Positions 1-8,942 of a DNA stretch of 64,000 bases are shown here, piece by piece (position 1 is the first letter of the stretch; each line of letters opens with the position of its first letter). A program made the translations under genes and the position numbers. The stretch is from Kineothrix sp. MB12-C1. Its GTDB lineage: Bacteria; Bacillota; Clostridia; Lachnospirales; Lachnospiraceae. The stretch is from NCBI RefSeq assembly GCF_030863805.1, contig NZ_CP132957.1, positions 806,001 to 870,000 on the forward strand, written 5' to 3'. Under the pieces are notes generated by a model. The model had not been told where the DNA came from. It was given only the letters and a program-made list of their open reading frames with translations, and did no database searches.

Positions 1-843
1 CTCCAAAGAGATACCCACACAGATAGCACCCTTATGTTCCCCATCTTGGTAATAAGGAATCTGTATCTCATAAACCGGTAATCCCGTTGCTAAGTTATGC
101 CAATAATCGGAATCGCTGACCCCATTTTGTGATGCATTCACAGTCACGCGGTCCGTGCGGGGAGAACCGGTTATAAGCTCCTCTGTTCCGGCATAGGCAA
201 CACCTTCTCTATCGATTAACAACGCATAACTTACGTCATCTCCCTCTTCTAACTCTCGAATTAGTGCCTCCGGGCGGAAGTCCGCTTTCAGCTTCTCGAT
301 GGTAGAAGCTTTCATCCCGATTTGCACATAATAACCATAGGAACTGAGCACCATTCCTCCATATTTCGTCATGTCCCCCGAAATCATGTCTTCACGAAAG
401 TCTTCGATATAAGAAGTAACCGTCTTGTCAAATACTTGATCCATAGCATGAGGAGAGGGATACTCCCAGCCAATATAGCCGGGAATATCGGAATAGATGA
501 TCTTCCGATTGGAATCAATCACGAAGATTCCACCATCTACTCCCATTTTGGCTGACAGGTGCGACAACTGATAATTGGATAGCATATCCATATCCATCAG
601 ATCCACCGCTTGGCAAGCCTGTAAGATGCGCTGTTCCATCATCACATCCAATTCCTTTTCGAACCGCTCGGATGTGTCTAATTTTTTGGACATGGACTGT
701 GCCAATGCCAATCCATAACGCCTCACTTCATCTTGAAAGAGCGTTTGCATCGAGTTCACATGTTCAATCGTTAATATGGTACTAATGATAACTATCATTG
801 CTACAAATACTAATACTAATTTTGTCCGGAATTTTAGTTTCAT
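1..843 (-). CDS. Membrane sensor protein with extracytoplasmic ligand domain (C-terminus outside window)
   Basis: The frame is open from an ATG at 843 to the window edge (281 codons seen). The protein starts with a short basic stretch (MKLKFRTK), then one hydrophobic segment at about residues 9-24. A coiled, charged stretch and an alpha/beta region with GGIFVIDSNRKIIYSD and GYYVQIGMKAS follow, which look like a CACHE/PAS-type extracytoplasmic sensor. Receptors with this layout usually end in a HAMP plus a methyl-accepting, kinase or GGDEF output, but the output lies beyond the window and cannot be named. It starts 25 bases after the GH127 gene with an AGGAGG box, so it probably belongs to the same operon. 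Confidence 0.7.
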   Translation of the reverse strand, partial: MKLKFRTKLVLVFVAMIVIISTILTIEHVNSMQTLFQDEVRRYGLALAQSMSKKLDTSERFEKELDVMMEQRILQACQAVDLMDMDMLSNYQLSHLSAKMGVDGGIFVIDSNRKIIYSDIPGYIGWEYPSPHAMDQVFDKTVTSYIEDFREDMISGDMTKYGGMVLSSYGYYVQIGMKASTIEKLKADFRPEALIRELEEGDDVSYALLIDREGVAYAGTEELITGSPRTDRVTVNASQNGVSDSDYWHNLATGLPVYEIQIPYYQDGEHKGAICVGISLE

Positions 844-868
844 TCTATATTGCGCGCCTCCTGCATCT

Positions 869-2800
869 TTACAAAAGCTCTTTTATCCATACAGTCATTT
901 CACCGATTCCTCTGTTATTCCAATAAGCGTAAGGAATAGCCTTTAGCGATACATCCGATAAAGCCACGGAATGTTCCCCATAAAGCTCCTCTTCTCCCCA
1001 TTGTATTTCTTCCATTCGCTTTCCTTGCAGTGTAAGTTCCATAATGCCTCCGAACAATTGAGAATGCTTTTCTTCAATGGTCTGATTCGTATCAATGAAC
1101 AACTCCGATAAATTCTTCCCGTTATCCACTTCCTCCAGACAATACACCAGAGGTCCTTTTACTATGGCTACTTTTCCACAATCCACTCTTACCTTCGGAT
1201 TGGCGCGAACAAATTTGGGCGGTGCCTCGAAGCCTATCTCTATTTCCGAATCTTTTTCAAGAGAAATAACCATATACCCTTTTTCCTCAACACAGCCCAA
1301 AACCTCCCCGTCTATGGATACTTTGTAATTTTTCGCATATCCGGGAACCCTGACCGCCAGTTTTATTCCTTCCTTAGGAACACTATTTACTTTCACTGTC
1401 ACCTTATTTTCAAACGGGAACTGAGTTTCCATAGCAACCTGAATAGTTTCCCCTTTCAACTCCACCTCTGTCGTATTGGAAATGAAAAGGTTCACGTACA
1501 ACTCCTCTTCTCCTACGGAATAAATATACTGTCCCAGAGAGGCCAGGGTTCTGGCTATATTAGGAGGACAGCAGGCAACTCCAAACCATTTCTGCCGAAT
1601 AGGCTTCACGTGCTCCTTCGACGTACGCTCGATACAATTATCAGGCCACACCTCAAGGGGATTCACATAGAAAAAGCTCTTTCCATCCAAGGCAATTCCT
1701 GAAAGAAGTGTATTATAAAGTGCCCGCTCCACGGTATCCACGTAAGAAGCATCTCTTTTAACATTCGCCATTCTGATACCGAACATCGCTAAACCAATGG
1801 AGGCACAGGTCTCCGCATAATTACAGTCATTGGGCAAGTCATAATCCACTGTGAACCGCTCCAGCAAGCCCGACGCTCCGATACCGCCTGTGATATACAT
1901 CTGTCTTTGTACGATATTCTTCCACAACCGTTCACAAGCTTCCATGAGAGATTTATCCTTATACTCATAGGCTAAATCAGCCATGGCGCTGTACATATAT
2001 ACCGCACGTACCGCATGGCCTTCCGCTGCTGTCTGCTCCCTCACCGGAAGAGCAGACTGGGAATATTCCGGGCGATAATCATTCAGCTCCGGGAAGATAT
2101 TCTTATAAGACTCCCTCGTTTTCTCCTTTAAGAAATAATTCTCACCCACACCCCTGGCATCGATAAAGAATTTTGCTAGATCAAGATACTTTTGTTCTCC
2201 GGATATCTGATAGAGCTTGATCAATCCTATTTCCACTTCCTGATGTCCCGGATATCCGTTTATTTTCCCCTCTTCGCTGCCAAAAGTATCACAAAGCAAA
2301 TCCGCCAGCTTCAATGTTACATCCAACAGCTTTCTCTTGCCGGTACCATAATAATAAGCTACTGCCGCTTCCATCATATGACCTGCAGTGTATAACTCAT
2401 GGCCTTCGCACAAATTCGTCCAACGTTTATCCGGTTCCTTAATGATGAAATAGGTATCCAGATATCCGTCTTCCTGCTGTGCTTCGGCAATCATATCTAT
2501 CACTTCATCCGCAGTCTTTTCCAATTCTTCATCCTTATAGGATGCCAGCGTAAATCCAACGGCTTCCAGCCACTTGGCTATATCCGTATCCTGAAATACC
2601 GCTCCATAGAATTCTCCTTCTTTTCTTCCTGCCGCAATAGCGAAATTATCGATCGAGTGAGAAGGTTCTGCCCCCGGAATACGGTCATTCATAGCCTCCC
2701 ACTGATAAGGAATAATCGCATCCTTTACAAGATGCACATGTTTGGACCAAAAAGAATCATTTATTTTTATTTTCTGTAAATCGATTTGCTGTAATTTCAT
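869..2800 (-). CDS. GH127 beta-L-arabinofuranosidase (DUF1680/HypBA1-like)
   Basis: This 643-residue protein has no signal peptide and so acts in the cytoplasm. It carries the GH127 zinc/cysteine centre: the YAETCAS motif supplies Glu and Cys, and VACCPPN supplies the paired cysteines. In characterised HypBA1 enzymes the first of that pair is the nucleophile. The family releases L-arabinose from beta-1,2-arabino-oligosaccharides. Length is typical (about 640-660) and all family blocks look present. It is the last enzyme gene of an ABC-importer operon, 15 bases after a permease, with a good AAGGAG box. The imported sugar is therefore probably an arabino-oligosaccharide. Family assignment is strong; the exact linkage is inferred. 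Confidence 0.9.
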   Translation of the reverse strand: MKLQQIDLQKIKINDSFWSKHVHLVKDAIIPYQWEAMNDRIPGAEPSHSIDNFAIAAGRKEGEFYGAVFQDTDIAKWLEAVGFTLASYKDEELEKTADEVIDMIAEAQQEDGYLDTYFIIKEPDKRWTNLCEGHELYTAGHMMEAAVAYYYGTGKRKLLDVTLKLADLLCDTFGSEEGKINGYPGHQEVEIGLIKLYQISGEQKYLDLAKFFIDARGVGENYFLKEKTRESYKNIFPELNDYRPEYSQSALPVREQTAAEGHAVRAVYMYSAMADLAYEYKDKSLMEACERLWKNIVQRQMYITGGIGASGLLERFTVDYDLPNDCNYAETCASIGLAMFGIRMANVKRDASYVDTVERALYNTLLSGIALDGKSFFYVNPLEVWPDNCIERTSKEHVKPIRQKWFGVACCPPNIARTLASLGQYIYSVGEEELYVNLFISNTTEVELKGETIQVAMETQFPFENKVTVKVNSVPKEGIKLAVRVPGYAKNYKVSIDGEVLGCVEEKGYMVISLEKDSEIEIGFEAPPKFVRANPKVRVDCGKVAIVKGPLVYCLEEVDNGKNLSELFIDTNQTIEEKHSQLFGGIMELTLQGKRMEEIQWGEEELYGEHSVALSDVSLKAIPYAYWNNRGIGEMTVWIKELL

Positions 2801-2815
2801 TTTAACTCCTTTTCT

Positions 2816-3646
2816 TTAAGCCTTAACCGCACCGTTGGTCAGACCGCTGACAATGTATTTCTGCATAAAAATAAATATTAGAATTACCGGCATAATTGCT
2901 ATAATTCCGAATGCCATCGTAGAATTCCAAAGAGTCTGGTATTGCTGCACATAGTTGTAGATACTGGAAGTAATCGGCCGCATATTAGGATTCATAATAA
3001 AAGTAATTCCATAAATCAAGTCTCCCCACGCATATACGAAGGAAAATACTGCAGCGACAATAATACCGGGACTTGCTATGGGAAGCATCACCTTCGTAAA
3101 AGAAGTAATGCTATTACAGCCATCAATTTTAGCCGCTTCATCCAATTCCTTCGGTATCGCCAGGAAATAAGTTCTCAATATAATAATGCTAAAAGGAATT
3201 CCCAAGGTCGCATCCGCCAATATGGGCGCCAGATAGGAATTAAGTAACCCCATTTTAGAAAACATAATATAAAGAGAGGTCAAAATCAGGGTAGAGGGCA
3301 ACATCTGAGTCATCAAGAAATAAAGTATCAATATTTTCTTCCCCTTGAATCGAAACCTCGCCAACCCATAAGCTGCGGGAATAGAAAAGACGGTCGCAAT
3401 CACGGTAGCACCACAGGCAATAATTAAACTATTCTTAAAGCCGCGCAAAGTATCGCTGGAAGCTGAGAACTGACCGATATAAGCCTCAAACGTTAAATCA
3501 CGGGGCCAAAAAGGAGTAGGGATACTAAAAATCTCCACCTGCGTCTTCAACGATGTAACCAACATCCAATATAATGGGAAAATGAAGATTACGAATACTA
3601 TCGCTCCAATAATAAAGAGTTTTACACTTCCTTTGTTATCCTTCAT
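2816..3646 (-). CDS. Carbohydrate ABC transporter permease, MalG type
   Basis: This 276-residue integral membrane protein has about six hydrophobic segments and the binding-protein-dependent permease EAA loop (ELDEAAKIDGCN followed by LPIASPG at roughly residues 185-210) that docks on the ATPase. It ends in the short 'GLTNGAVKA' tail common in MalG/CUT1 permeases. Start ATG at 3646 follows the MalF-type gene by one base, so the two are translationally coupled. No ATPase gene is present in the operon. Such CUT1 systems commonly share a genome-wide MsmK/MalK-type ATPase, which is an inference here. Confidence 0.92.
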   Translation of the reverse strand: MKDNKGSVKLFIIGAIVFVIFIFPLYWMLVTSLKTQVEIFSIPTPFWPRDLTFEAYIGQFSASSDTLRGFKNSLIIACGATVIATVFSIPAAYGLARFRFKGKKILILYFLMTQMLPSTLILTSLYIMFSKMGLLNSYLAPILADATLGIPFSIIILRTYFLAIPKELDEAAKIDGCNSITSFTKVMLPIASPGIIVAAVFSFVYAWGDLIYGITFIMNPNMRPITSSIYNYVQQYQTLWNSTMAFGIIAIMPVILIFIFMQKYIVSGLTNGAVKA

Positions 3647-3647
3647 C

Positions 3648-4553
3648 TTACATCACCTCTTCCTCTTCATTGATTAATTTGATATAGAAAATTCCTACTG
3701 CAAATAATATTAAGAATAGTATGTTCGCCGCTGCTGAACCTTTGCTGAACTGAAACTGTTCGAAAGACAGCTTATAAGCATAAGTGGATACCAATTCGGT
3801 AGAGCTGATCGGTCCCCCCTTTGTCATGACCCACACCAGGTCGAACACTTTAAATGTATATACAAATCCTAAGGTAAGCACTGACATAATCGCCGGTTTA
3901 ATCATAGGAATGGTAATTCTCATTAATGTCTGGAACTTATTCGCACCGTCCAATTTTGAACTTTCAAATATTTCCTCCGGAATCGTAGTAAGTCCTGTAA
4001 TCAACAGCATCATATTAAAAGGAATACCGATCCAGATATTGGCCACCACAATGGCAATCATAGCGAGCTTCGGATCTAAGAGCCATTCCAGCGGTGCATC
4101 TATCAGATGCAAAGATATAAATATCTGATTAATAATACCTCCCTTACTGGCAAACATGAACTTAAATAAAAGCCCTGCCACCGTTACCGGGAGAAGCCAC
4201 GAAATCATAGTAACTCCTCGAAAAAAGGAACTACCTTTGAATTTCTTACTAAATAAAAGTGCCAATCCGAATCCTATAAAAAATTGAAAGAAGATGGATG
4301 ACACTGTAAAGACCAATGTATTTTTTATTGCTCTAAGCAATATAGCGTCTCTGTGTAAAAACAGCTCCATATAGTTAGCAAGACCGATAAATGCCTGTTT
4401 GGATGAATCTGCAAAAGTATACACATCCACATTTTTCAGACTGAGAATAAAATTCTGTATCGTAGGATAACCGACGAAAATCAGCATATATATAGCTGCA
4501 GGAAGCGCAAACAAGAAGCCTGCCTTCTGCCCGGATAATTTTATTTTTTTCAT
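3648..4553 (-). CDS. Carbohydrate ABC transporter permease, MalF type
   Basis: CUT1-family permease of about 301 residues with six predicted membrane segments and the EAA loop (EEIFESSKLDGANKFQ... IPMIKPA). The reading frame is open upstream to 4610, but the ATG at 4553 (MKKIKLSGQKAG) is preferred. It has an AGAGGAG box 9 bases upstream, and the longer version would begin inside the intergenic hairpin. It forms the transmembrane channel with the MalG-type partner encoded one base downstream. It is separated from the binding-protein gene by a 57-base gap with a stable stem-loop, which probably lowers its expression relative to the lipoprotein. Confidence 0.92.
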   Translation of the reverse strand: MKKIKLSGQKAGFLFALPAAIYMLIFVGYPTIQNFILSLKNVDVYTFADSSKQAFIGLANYMELFLHRDAILLRAIKNTLVFTVSSIFFQFFIGFGLALLFSKKFKGSSFFRGVTMISWLLPVTVAGLLFKFMFASKGGIINQIFISLHLIDAPLEWLLDPKLAMIAIVVANIWIGIPFNMMLLITGLTTIPEEIFESSKLDGANKFQTLMRITIPMIKPAIMSVLTLGFVYTFKVFDLVWVMTKGGPISSTELVSTYAYKLSFEQFQFSKGSAAANILFLILFAVGIFYIKLINEEEEVM

Positions 4554-4573
4554 CTTTTTTTCTCCTCTGATTG

Positions 4574-4600
4574 AAAAAGGGACAGGGAAAGCCCTGCCCC
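4574..4600 (-). terminator. Intercistronic stem-loop with T-run (attenuator/3' stabiliser)
   Basis: On the minus strand a 9-bp stem GGGGCAGGG / CCCTGTCCC (one G.T pair) with a CTTT loop is followed by five T residues, starting 11 bases after the stop of the binding-protein gene. It is an intrinsic-terminator shape inside an operon. As in malE-malF type arrangements it would give excess binding protein over permeases by partial termination and/or mRNA protection. Confidence 0.75.
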
Positions 4601-4610
4601 TTTTAATCAC

Positions 4611-5936
4611 TTATTTTTCTGATGCCTTCACTGCATCTACTGCTGCCTGTGTATCTCCTGCTGCGGCTTCAGGAGTCTTAGCTGATGTAATCACTTCCTG
4701 GAATCCTTGCTGAATTGCCTGGGAATATTCCGGCCATGAAGCATTAGGGCCTCTCGGAATCGATGTCTGAAGCTGCTGAATGAATTCTTTCTGAATCGGA
4801 TCGTCTGTCCAATAGGAGTTCTGTGCCGCTTCTGTCTTAGGAGGGAAAGAACCATATACCTTCATCGCATCTACCATAACATCTGTCTGGTCGTAATATT
4901 TCATAAAAGCAACTGCCCCGCTCATATCGTCCTGTTTCACAACACCGATATTTTCACCTCCAAGGATAGAAGTCGCTTGTCCGGAGCCTGCATCCTTTTT
5001 CGGGAGAACAGTAACACCATAGTTTAAGTCCGGTGTATCCTTTGCAATCCCGGGTATCTGCCAAGGGCCATTCTGCTGCATTGCAAGGTTACCCGCTTTA
5101 AAGTTGTTGTTCACGTCTGATTGTGTCCAGTTTACAGAATCTTTCGACCATGATCCTTCTGCAACCATTTCTTGCATCAAATGATAAGCATCCGTTCCGC
5201 CCATAATATTATCGTAGCTTCCGCCGGCCGTATATAACCACTGCAAGCACTGGAAAGTACCTTCGTCAGTTCCTATCGCTGCATTACCGAACCCAACTAC
5301 ACCGTCTTTGGTGAGAGAATTTGCCATCTCACGGAATTCTTCCCATGTAGTCTCTCCATTGGGATAATCGATTCCGGCTGCATCGAACATATCTTTATTA
5401 TAGAATAATGCGGTACAGTTCGTTGCAAAAGGAATTCCGTAATGCTTTCCGTCCGCCATCGTAGATGACATAGGACCAGCTATGTATTCGTCCCAATTAA
5501 TATCCGCATCGGATACATCTCCAAATAACCCCATCTGAATGAAAGAAGCCATATCACAGCCATCTAAAATAACCAAATCGGGAAGTTCTCCGGATGCCAT
5601 ACCTAAGGTAAGCTGTTTCTCATAATCGGTAAAAGGAACATATACATGAGATGCCACGAATTCATCCTGAGAGCTATTGAAACCATCGACCAAGCTCTGC
5701 ATCATCTCCTTTTGTGCATCTGTCTCAAAGTAATCCCAGATCACTACTTCATTCTTCGCTCCTGAAGGTGCCGGTGCGCTATCCGCTGAAGGCTCTGCCG
5801 CCTCCTCTTTTTCACTCATTGCCGGCTGACCGCCCTCCGTCGCAGTACTGCCGGACGCACTACTGTTGCCGCATCCCGCGAGCATTCCTACTACCATAGT
5901 TAGGCAGAGTAATGCGCTCAAAACTTTCTTTTTCAT
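4611..5936 (-). CDS. Extracellular sugar-binding lipoprotein (SBP family 1)
   Basis: This 441-residue protein has a lipoprotein signal peptide (hydrophobic stretch, lipobox MLAGC at about residues 18-22). A Ser/Ala/Glu/Pro-rich linker and a family-1 solute-binding fold follow (VVIWDYFETDAQK near the start; YGIPFATNCTALFYNKDMFDAAG mid-protein). It is the external receptor for the two permeases encoded immediately downstream and presumably binds an arabinose-containing oligosaccharide. It is clearly paralogous to the lipoprotein at 6122-7360. A promoter-like sequence lies just upstream (5972-6001), so it can be expressed independently of the sensory genes. Confidence 0.93.
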   Translation of the reverse strand: MKKKVLSALLCLTMVVGMLAGCGNSSASGSTATEGGQPAMSEKEEAAEPSADSAPAPSGAKNEVVIWDYFETDAQKEMMQSLVDGFNSSQDEFVASHVYVPFTDYEKQLTLGMASGELPDLVILDGCDMASFIQMGLFGDVSDADINWDEYIAGPMSSTMADGKHYGIPFATNCTALFYNKDMFDAAGIDYPNGETTWEEFREMANSLTKDGVVGFGNAAIGTDEGTFQCLQWLYTAGGSYDNIMGGTDAYHLMQEMVAEGSWSKDSVNWTQSDVNNNFKAGNLAMQQNGPWQIPGIAKDTPDLNYGVTVLPKKDAGSGQATSILGGENIGVVKQDDMSGAVAFMKYYDQTDVMVDAMKVYGSFPPKTEAAQNSYWTDDPIQKEFIQQLQTSIPRGPNASWPEYSQAIQQGFQEVITSAKTPEAAAGDTQAAVDAVKASEK

Positions 5937-5971
5937 ATTTTTCCTTCCTTTCTGCTGGATTTGATATGTTC

Positions 5972-6001
5972 ATTATATCTGCCTCTTTTTCCACTTGTTA
6001 G
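5972..6001 (-). promoter_or_regulatory. Putative promoter of the ABC importer/GH127 operon
   Basis: Minus strand: -10 TATAAT (5972-5977) and a weaker -35 CTAACA (5996-6001) with an 18-base spacer, 36 bases upstream of the lipoprotein start. The -35 is poor, consistent with a promoter needing the AraC-type response regulator encoded upstream. The activator link is inferred. Confidence 0.5.
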
Positions 6002-6010
6002 TCTAAATAC

Positions 6011-6075
6011 TTAAGCAGGGTGGAGAATCTTTTACTGATTAAAAAAGTCAGTTTAAGATTCTCCACCCTGCTTAA
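6011..6075. terminator. Long perfect hairpin between the two binding-protein genes
   Basis: Two perfectly complementary 21-base arms (6011-6031 and 6055-6075, core GCAGGGTGGAGAATCTT) enclose a second 5-bp stem ACTGA/TCAGT around an A-rich loop. It lies 46 bases after the stop of the 6122-7360 gene and directly upstream of the next promoter. It probably terminates or insulates the sensory operon from the transport operon. The T-run on the minus strand is weak, so a role as an mRNA-processing or mobile palindromic element is also possible. Confidence 0.6.
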
Positions 6076-6121
6076 ATTTTTCCCCGTACGTAACAGTTCA
6101 GTATTCCATACATAATAAAAG

Positions 6122-7360
6122 TTAAAGTATCGCTTCTTCGATTCTCGAAGCCGCATCCTGCGCACTCATACTTCCCGTTATTACCCCATAAATAGCATCC
6201 GATAACCTCCCTGTTATCTTAGACCAATAGGGATAATCACTTCTACTGATACAATGCTCCATCTGTTCTTCAAATACCTGATAAACCTCATTGCGCTCCT
6301 TTAACTGCTTCGCCATATCCCTCTGGGGCGGTAAATGGCACATCTTTTCCGCCAGGGAAAGCATACTATCACTGTTATAATAATAATCCATAAGCGCCAA
6401 TCCGCCTTCGATATTCTTTCCTTTTATGAGGCACATATTTTCGCCGCCTGTTATCAATACGCTCGTTACATCTACCGGCAGCTTAATGATGCCATAATCC
6501 ATTCCTGCCTCTTCCAGCATCGATAGAGACCACGGTCCGTTTTCCATCATAGCACACTCTTCAGCAATGAACTTTCTTGTCACATCCACCTGCGACCAGT
6601 TAATACAGTCTTTCGACATATATCCTTGCTCTACCATACTTTGAAGCATAGAAAGCGCCTTTACTGTCCCTTCTCCTCCCAAAGTCTCCATCGTTTCTCC
6701 TGTGGAAAGAATCCACGGAAGCACTTGAAAAGCAGACTGTTCATTGGCAATCGCAGACATGGCGAATCCATAAGTACCCGTCTTCGTAAGAGCCGCTGCG
6801 ACTTCCCGGAATTCCTCCCAATTGCCGGGCGGCTTCACTCCTGCTTCCTGCAATAATGATTTATTATAAATCAAGCCTACGTTATTACAAGAAAACGGAA
6901 TTCCATAATACCGTTCATCATACCTTACGGAATTGAGCACTGCCGGATAGAACTCATCCTTCCCATAATTAGAATTCACATAATCAGTAATATCTTCAAA
7001 CAACCCAAGATCCACATAGGTTCTCATATCCGGCGGGTCGATGAGTACCATATCCGGCAGTTCCTCTTCCGCCACTCCAATGGATAATTGCTTCGTGAAT
7101 TCCGTCAATGGTCCTTTGTATTCCCAACTCGCTTCATATTTATCCTGGCTGTTGTTAAAGTTCTCCAACAATAACTCCAGACCTGCTTTTTGCTCATCCA
7201 CTTCAAAATAGGTCCATAGCACCACTTTCTCTTTCGCATTCTTTTCTTCTTCCTGCAGCGATTTGTCTTCCTTAACCGCTTCGCGCCCACAGCCCATAAG
7301 TCCAGTCATTCCTATCAATAAACACACCCAAACTAAGTATTTCCGCATTGTTATGTACAT
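6122..7360 (-). CDS. Second sugar-binding lipoprotein, probably the sensory partner of the adjacent two-component system
   Basis: 412 residues with a lipoprotein signal (lipobox LMGC at about residues 21-24) and a family-1 solute-binding fold. Blocks WTYFEVDEQ, NNSQDKYEASW, YGIPFSCNNVGLIYNKS and ENGPWSL match the paralogue at 4611-5936. It is encoded directly after the response regulator (55-base gap) and before a strong hairpin, so it is transcribed with the kinase and regulator rather than with the permeases. That arrangement suggests a ligand-presenting sensor protein, though duplicate transport receptor function cannot be excluded. Start ATG at 7360 has AAAGGTGATG upstream. Confidence 0.88.
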   Translation of the reverse strand: MYITMRKYLVWVCLLIGMTGLMGCGREAVKEDKSLQEEEKNAKEKVVLWTYFEVDEQKAGLELLLENFNNSQDKYEASWEYKGPLTEFTKQLSIGVAEEELPDMVLIDPPDMRTYVDLGLFEDITDYVNSNYGKDEFYPAVLNSVRYDERYYGIPFSCNNVGLIYNKSLLQEAGVKPPGNWEEFREVAAALTKTGTYGFAMSAIANEQSAFQVLPWILSTGETMETLGGEGTVKALSMLQSMVEQGYMSKDCINWSQVDVTRKFIAEECAMMENGPWSLSMLEEAGMDYGIIKLPVDVTSVLITGGENMCLIKGKNIEGGLALMDYYYNSDSMLSLAEKMCHLPPQRDMAKQLKERNEVYQVFEEQMEHCISRSDYPYWSKITGRLSDAIYGVITGSMSAQDAASRIEEAIL

Positions 7361-7415
7361 GTATCATCACCTTTCCTATTGTTACTGTTCACAGCTTAGC
7401 TGCGTCCAGCAACTT

Positions 7416-8942
7416 CTATTCCATCTGACGGTAATCCACCGGAGAGATTCCCAGTTCCTCTTTAAATACCCTTGCAAAATATTTCGAATCGTTATATCCC
7501 ACCTGTTCCGCTATCTCATATATCTTCAAATCAGTTCCTTTTAATAACCTTTTCGCATGGCTGATTCGAAACCGGCGTAAAAATGCTGAAAAATTCACAT
7601 CCGTTTCCCTATTAAATAAAATGCTCAAGTATTCGGGGGTAATACCGAGCTTTCCCGCTACTTCTTCTAACGTGATTCCTTCCTGGTAATGTTCACGAAT
7701 ATAGTTGATAGCCCTTTTTATCGTATAATTACTAATATCCTCCTTCACCCGTTTAGGATTAATAAGAATCTTGATACCATCCCGATACGCCTCTTCCATC
7801 TCATGAAGCGTAACGGCATCGCTGCACATAGAAATCAGATCCGCATTCTGAATCTGCTCGTAGGTTGGCTTGTCTATCTCTTTTACCGTATCTATCAGTA
7901 AATAAATGGCTTTCAAATAAGACTGGCGAACATCCCTCTCCCGATACATGCCTTGTCTCATCGCTTCTACAAACGCTTCGCCTTCCGTCTGTATTTTCCC
8001 TGAATCCTCATTACAAATAGCCCACTTCATCTTCTGGCTTCCCTCCAGAGGATATTGAAATTCCTGCCAGGCAACCTGCTTCATCCAGCCTTCTGTCAGC
8101 AATTCCTTACCTTCGATGCTCAGACTTTCTTTGATCCATTCCGCTGTTTTCCTGGCCTTTCCATATAATTCTTCAAAAGAATCCACCTCTATCATAGCCC
8201 AGATCGCTCTCTGATCCTTTATCTTATATGGATTTACCATCTTCCGCTCGAAATAGCGTTTTATCTCTTCTCCGCTCATCTCCTCCTTAGGATAGGCGAT
8301 CAGACATCCCTGTTCTCTTGTGAACTCGTTGGAAAAGAAGTGTATTCTACATTCGTCGAACCTTTCTTGCATTTCCTGAATCTTTTTCTGCCATTCTTCC
8401 TCCCAGATCATGGAGCAATCCCCCACATAACCGCAGTACACTTGATAACCCATGGAAGGACTGAACTGACAGGAAGAAATAATTCGCTGCATTTCTTCCT
8501 TCCCTATTGCCTGTTCTCCGTAAAACACATCGCGGATGTATCGCCCCGGCTTACCTTCCAGCTTCCCGGCTTCCTGTTCTAACTTATCTTCTACTCTCCT
8601 CAGCACTTCCTGAATATCTTCCGCTGCCAAAGGTTTTAATAAATAATCCTCCACGCCATAATGTATCGCCTGCTTCGCATAGTCAAACTCCGAATAGCCG
8701 CTTAGAATCACGCTGCACACATGAATCTTCATCTCATGAACTTTACGCAGCATCTCCAAACCATCCATCTTGGGCATTCTGATATCCGTAATAACAAGGT
8801 CCGGATGGAATCTAAGAATCATATCCAGTCCCTCTTGTCCATTTCCGGCTTCTCCGATCACCTTATGACTCGTATGGGCACTAATTAGCTTCGTCATACC
8901 TTCCCTTATCTTCACTTCATCCTCTACAATCAGTATTCTCAC
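7416..8942 (-). CDS. AraC-family response regulator (YesN-like)
   Basis: This 508-residue protein has an N-terminal receiver domain (acidic residues in VEDE near residue 8, phospho-acceptor Asp in LVITDIRMPK near 55, conserved Lys in LLKPLAAE). A long variable linker follows, then a C-terminal AraC-type double helix-turn-helix (EGITLEEVAGKLGITPEYLS ... VGYNDSKYFARVFKEELG). It starts with GTG directly after the kinase stop codon, and its AAGGAGG box lies within the last codons of the kinase gene, so translation is coupled. It probably activates the sugar importer/GH127 operon downstream. Confidence 0.93.
   Translation of the reverse strand: MRILIVEDEVKIREGMTKLISAHTSHKVIGEAGNGQEGLDMILRFHPDLVITDIRMPKMDGLEMLRKVHEMKIHVCSVILSGYSEFDYAKQAIHYGVEDYLLKPLAAEDIQEVLRRVEDKLEQEAGKLEGKPGRYIRDVFYGEQAIGKEEMQRIISSCQFSPSMGYQVYCGYVGDCSMIWEEEWQKKIQEMQERFDECRIHFFSNEFTREQGCLIAYPKEEMSGEEIKRYFERKMVNPYKIKDQRAIWAMIEVDSFEELYGKARKTAEWIKESLSIEGKELLTEGWMKQVAWQEFQYPLEGSQKMKWAICNEDSGKIQTEGEAFVEAMRQGMYRERDVRQSYLKAIYLLIDTVKEIDKPTYEQIQNADLISMCSDAVTLHEMEEAYRDGIKILINPKRVKEDISNYTIKRAINYIREHYQEGITLEEVAGKLGITPEYLSILFNRETDVNFSAFLRRFRISHAKRLLKGTDLKIYEIAEQVGYNDSKYFARVFKEELGISPVDYRQME

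Noticed and set aside
4554-4610. Longer start for the MalF-type permease
   Set aside because: The extra residues are encoded by the intercistronic hairpin and lack a ribosome-binding site. The inner ATG at 4553 has a good one.
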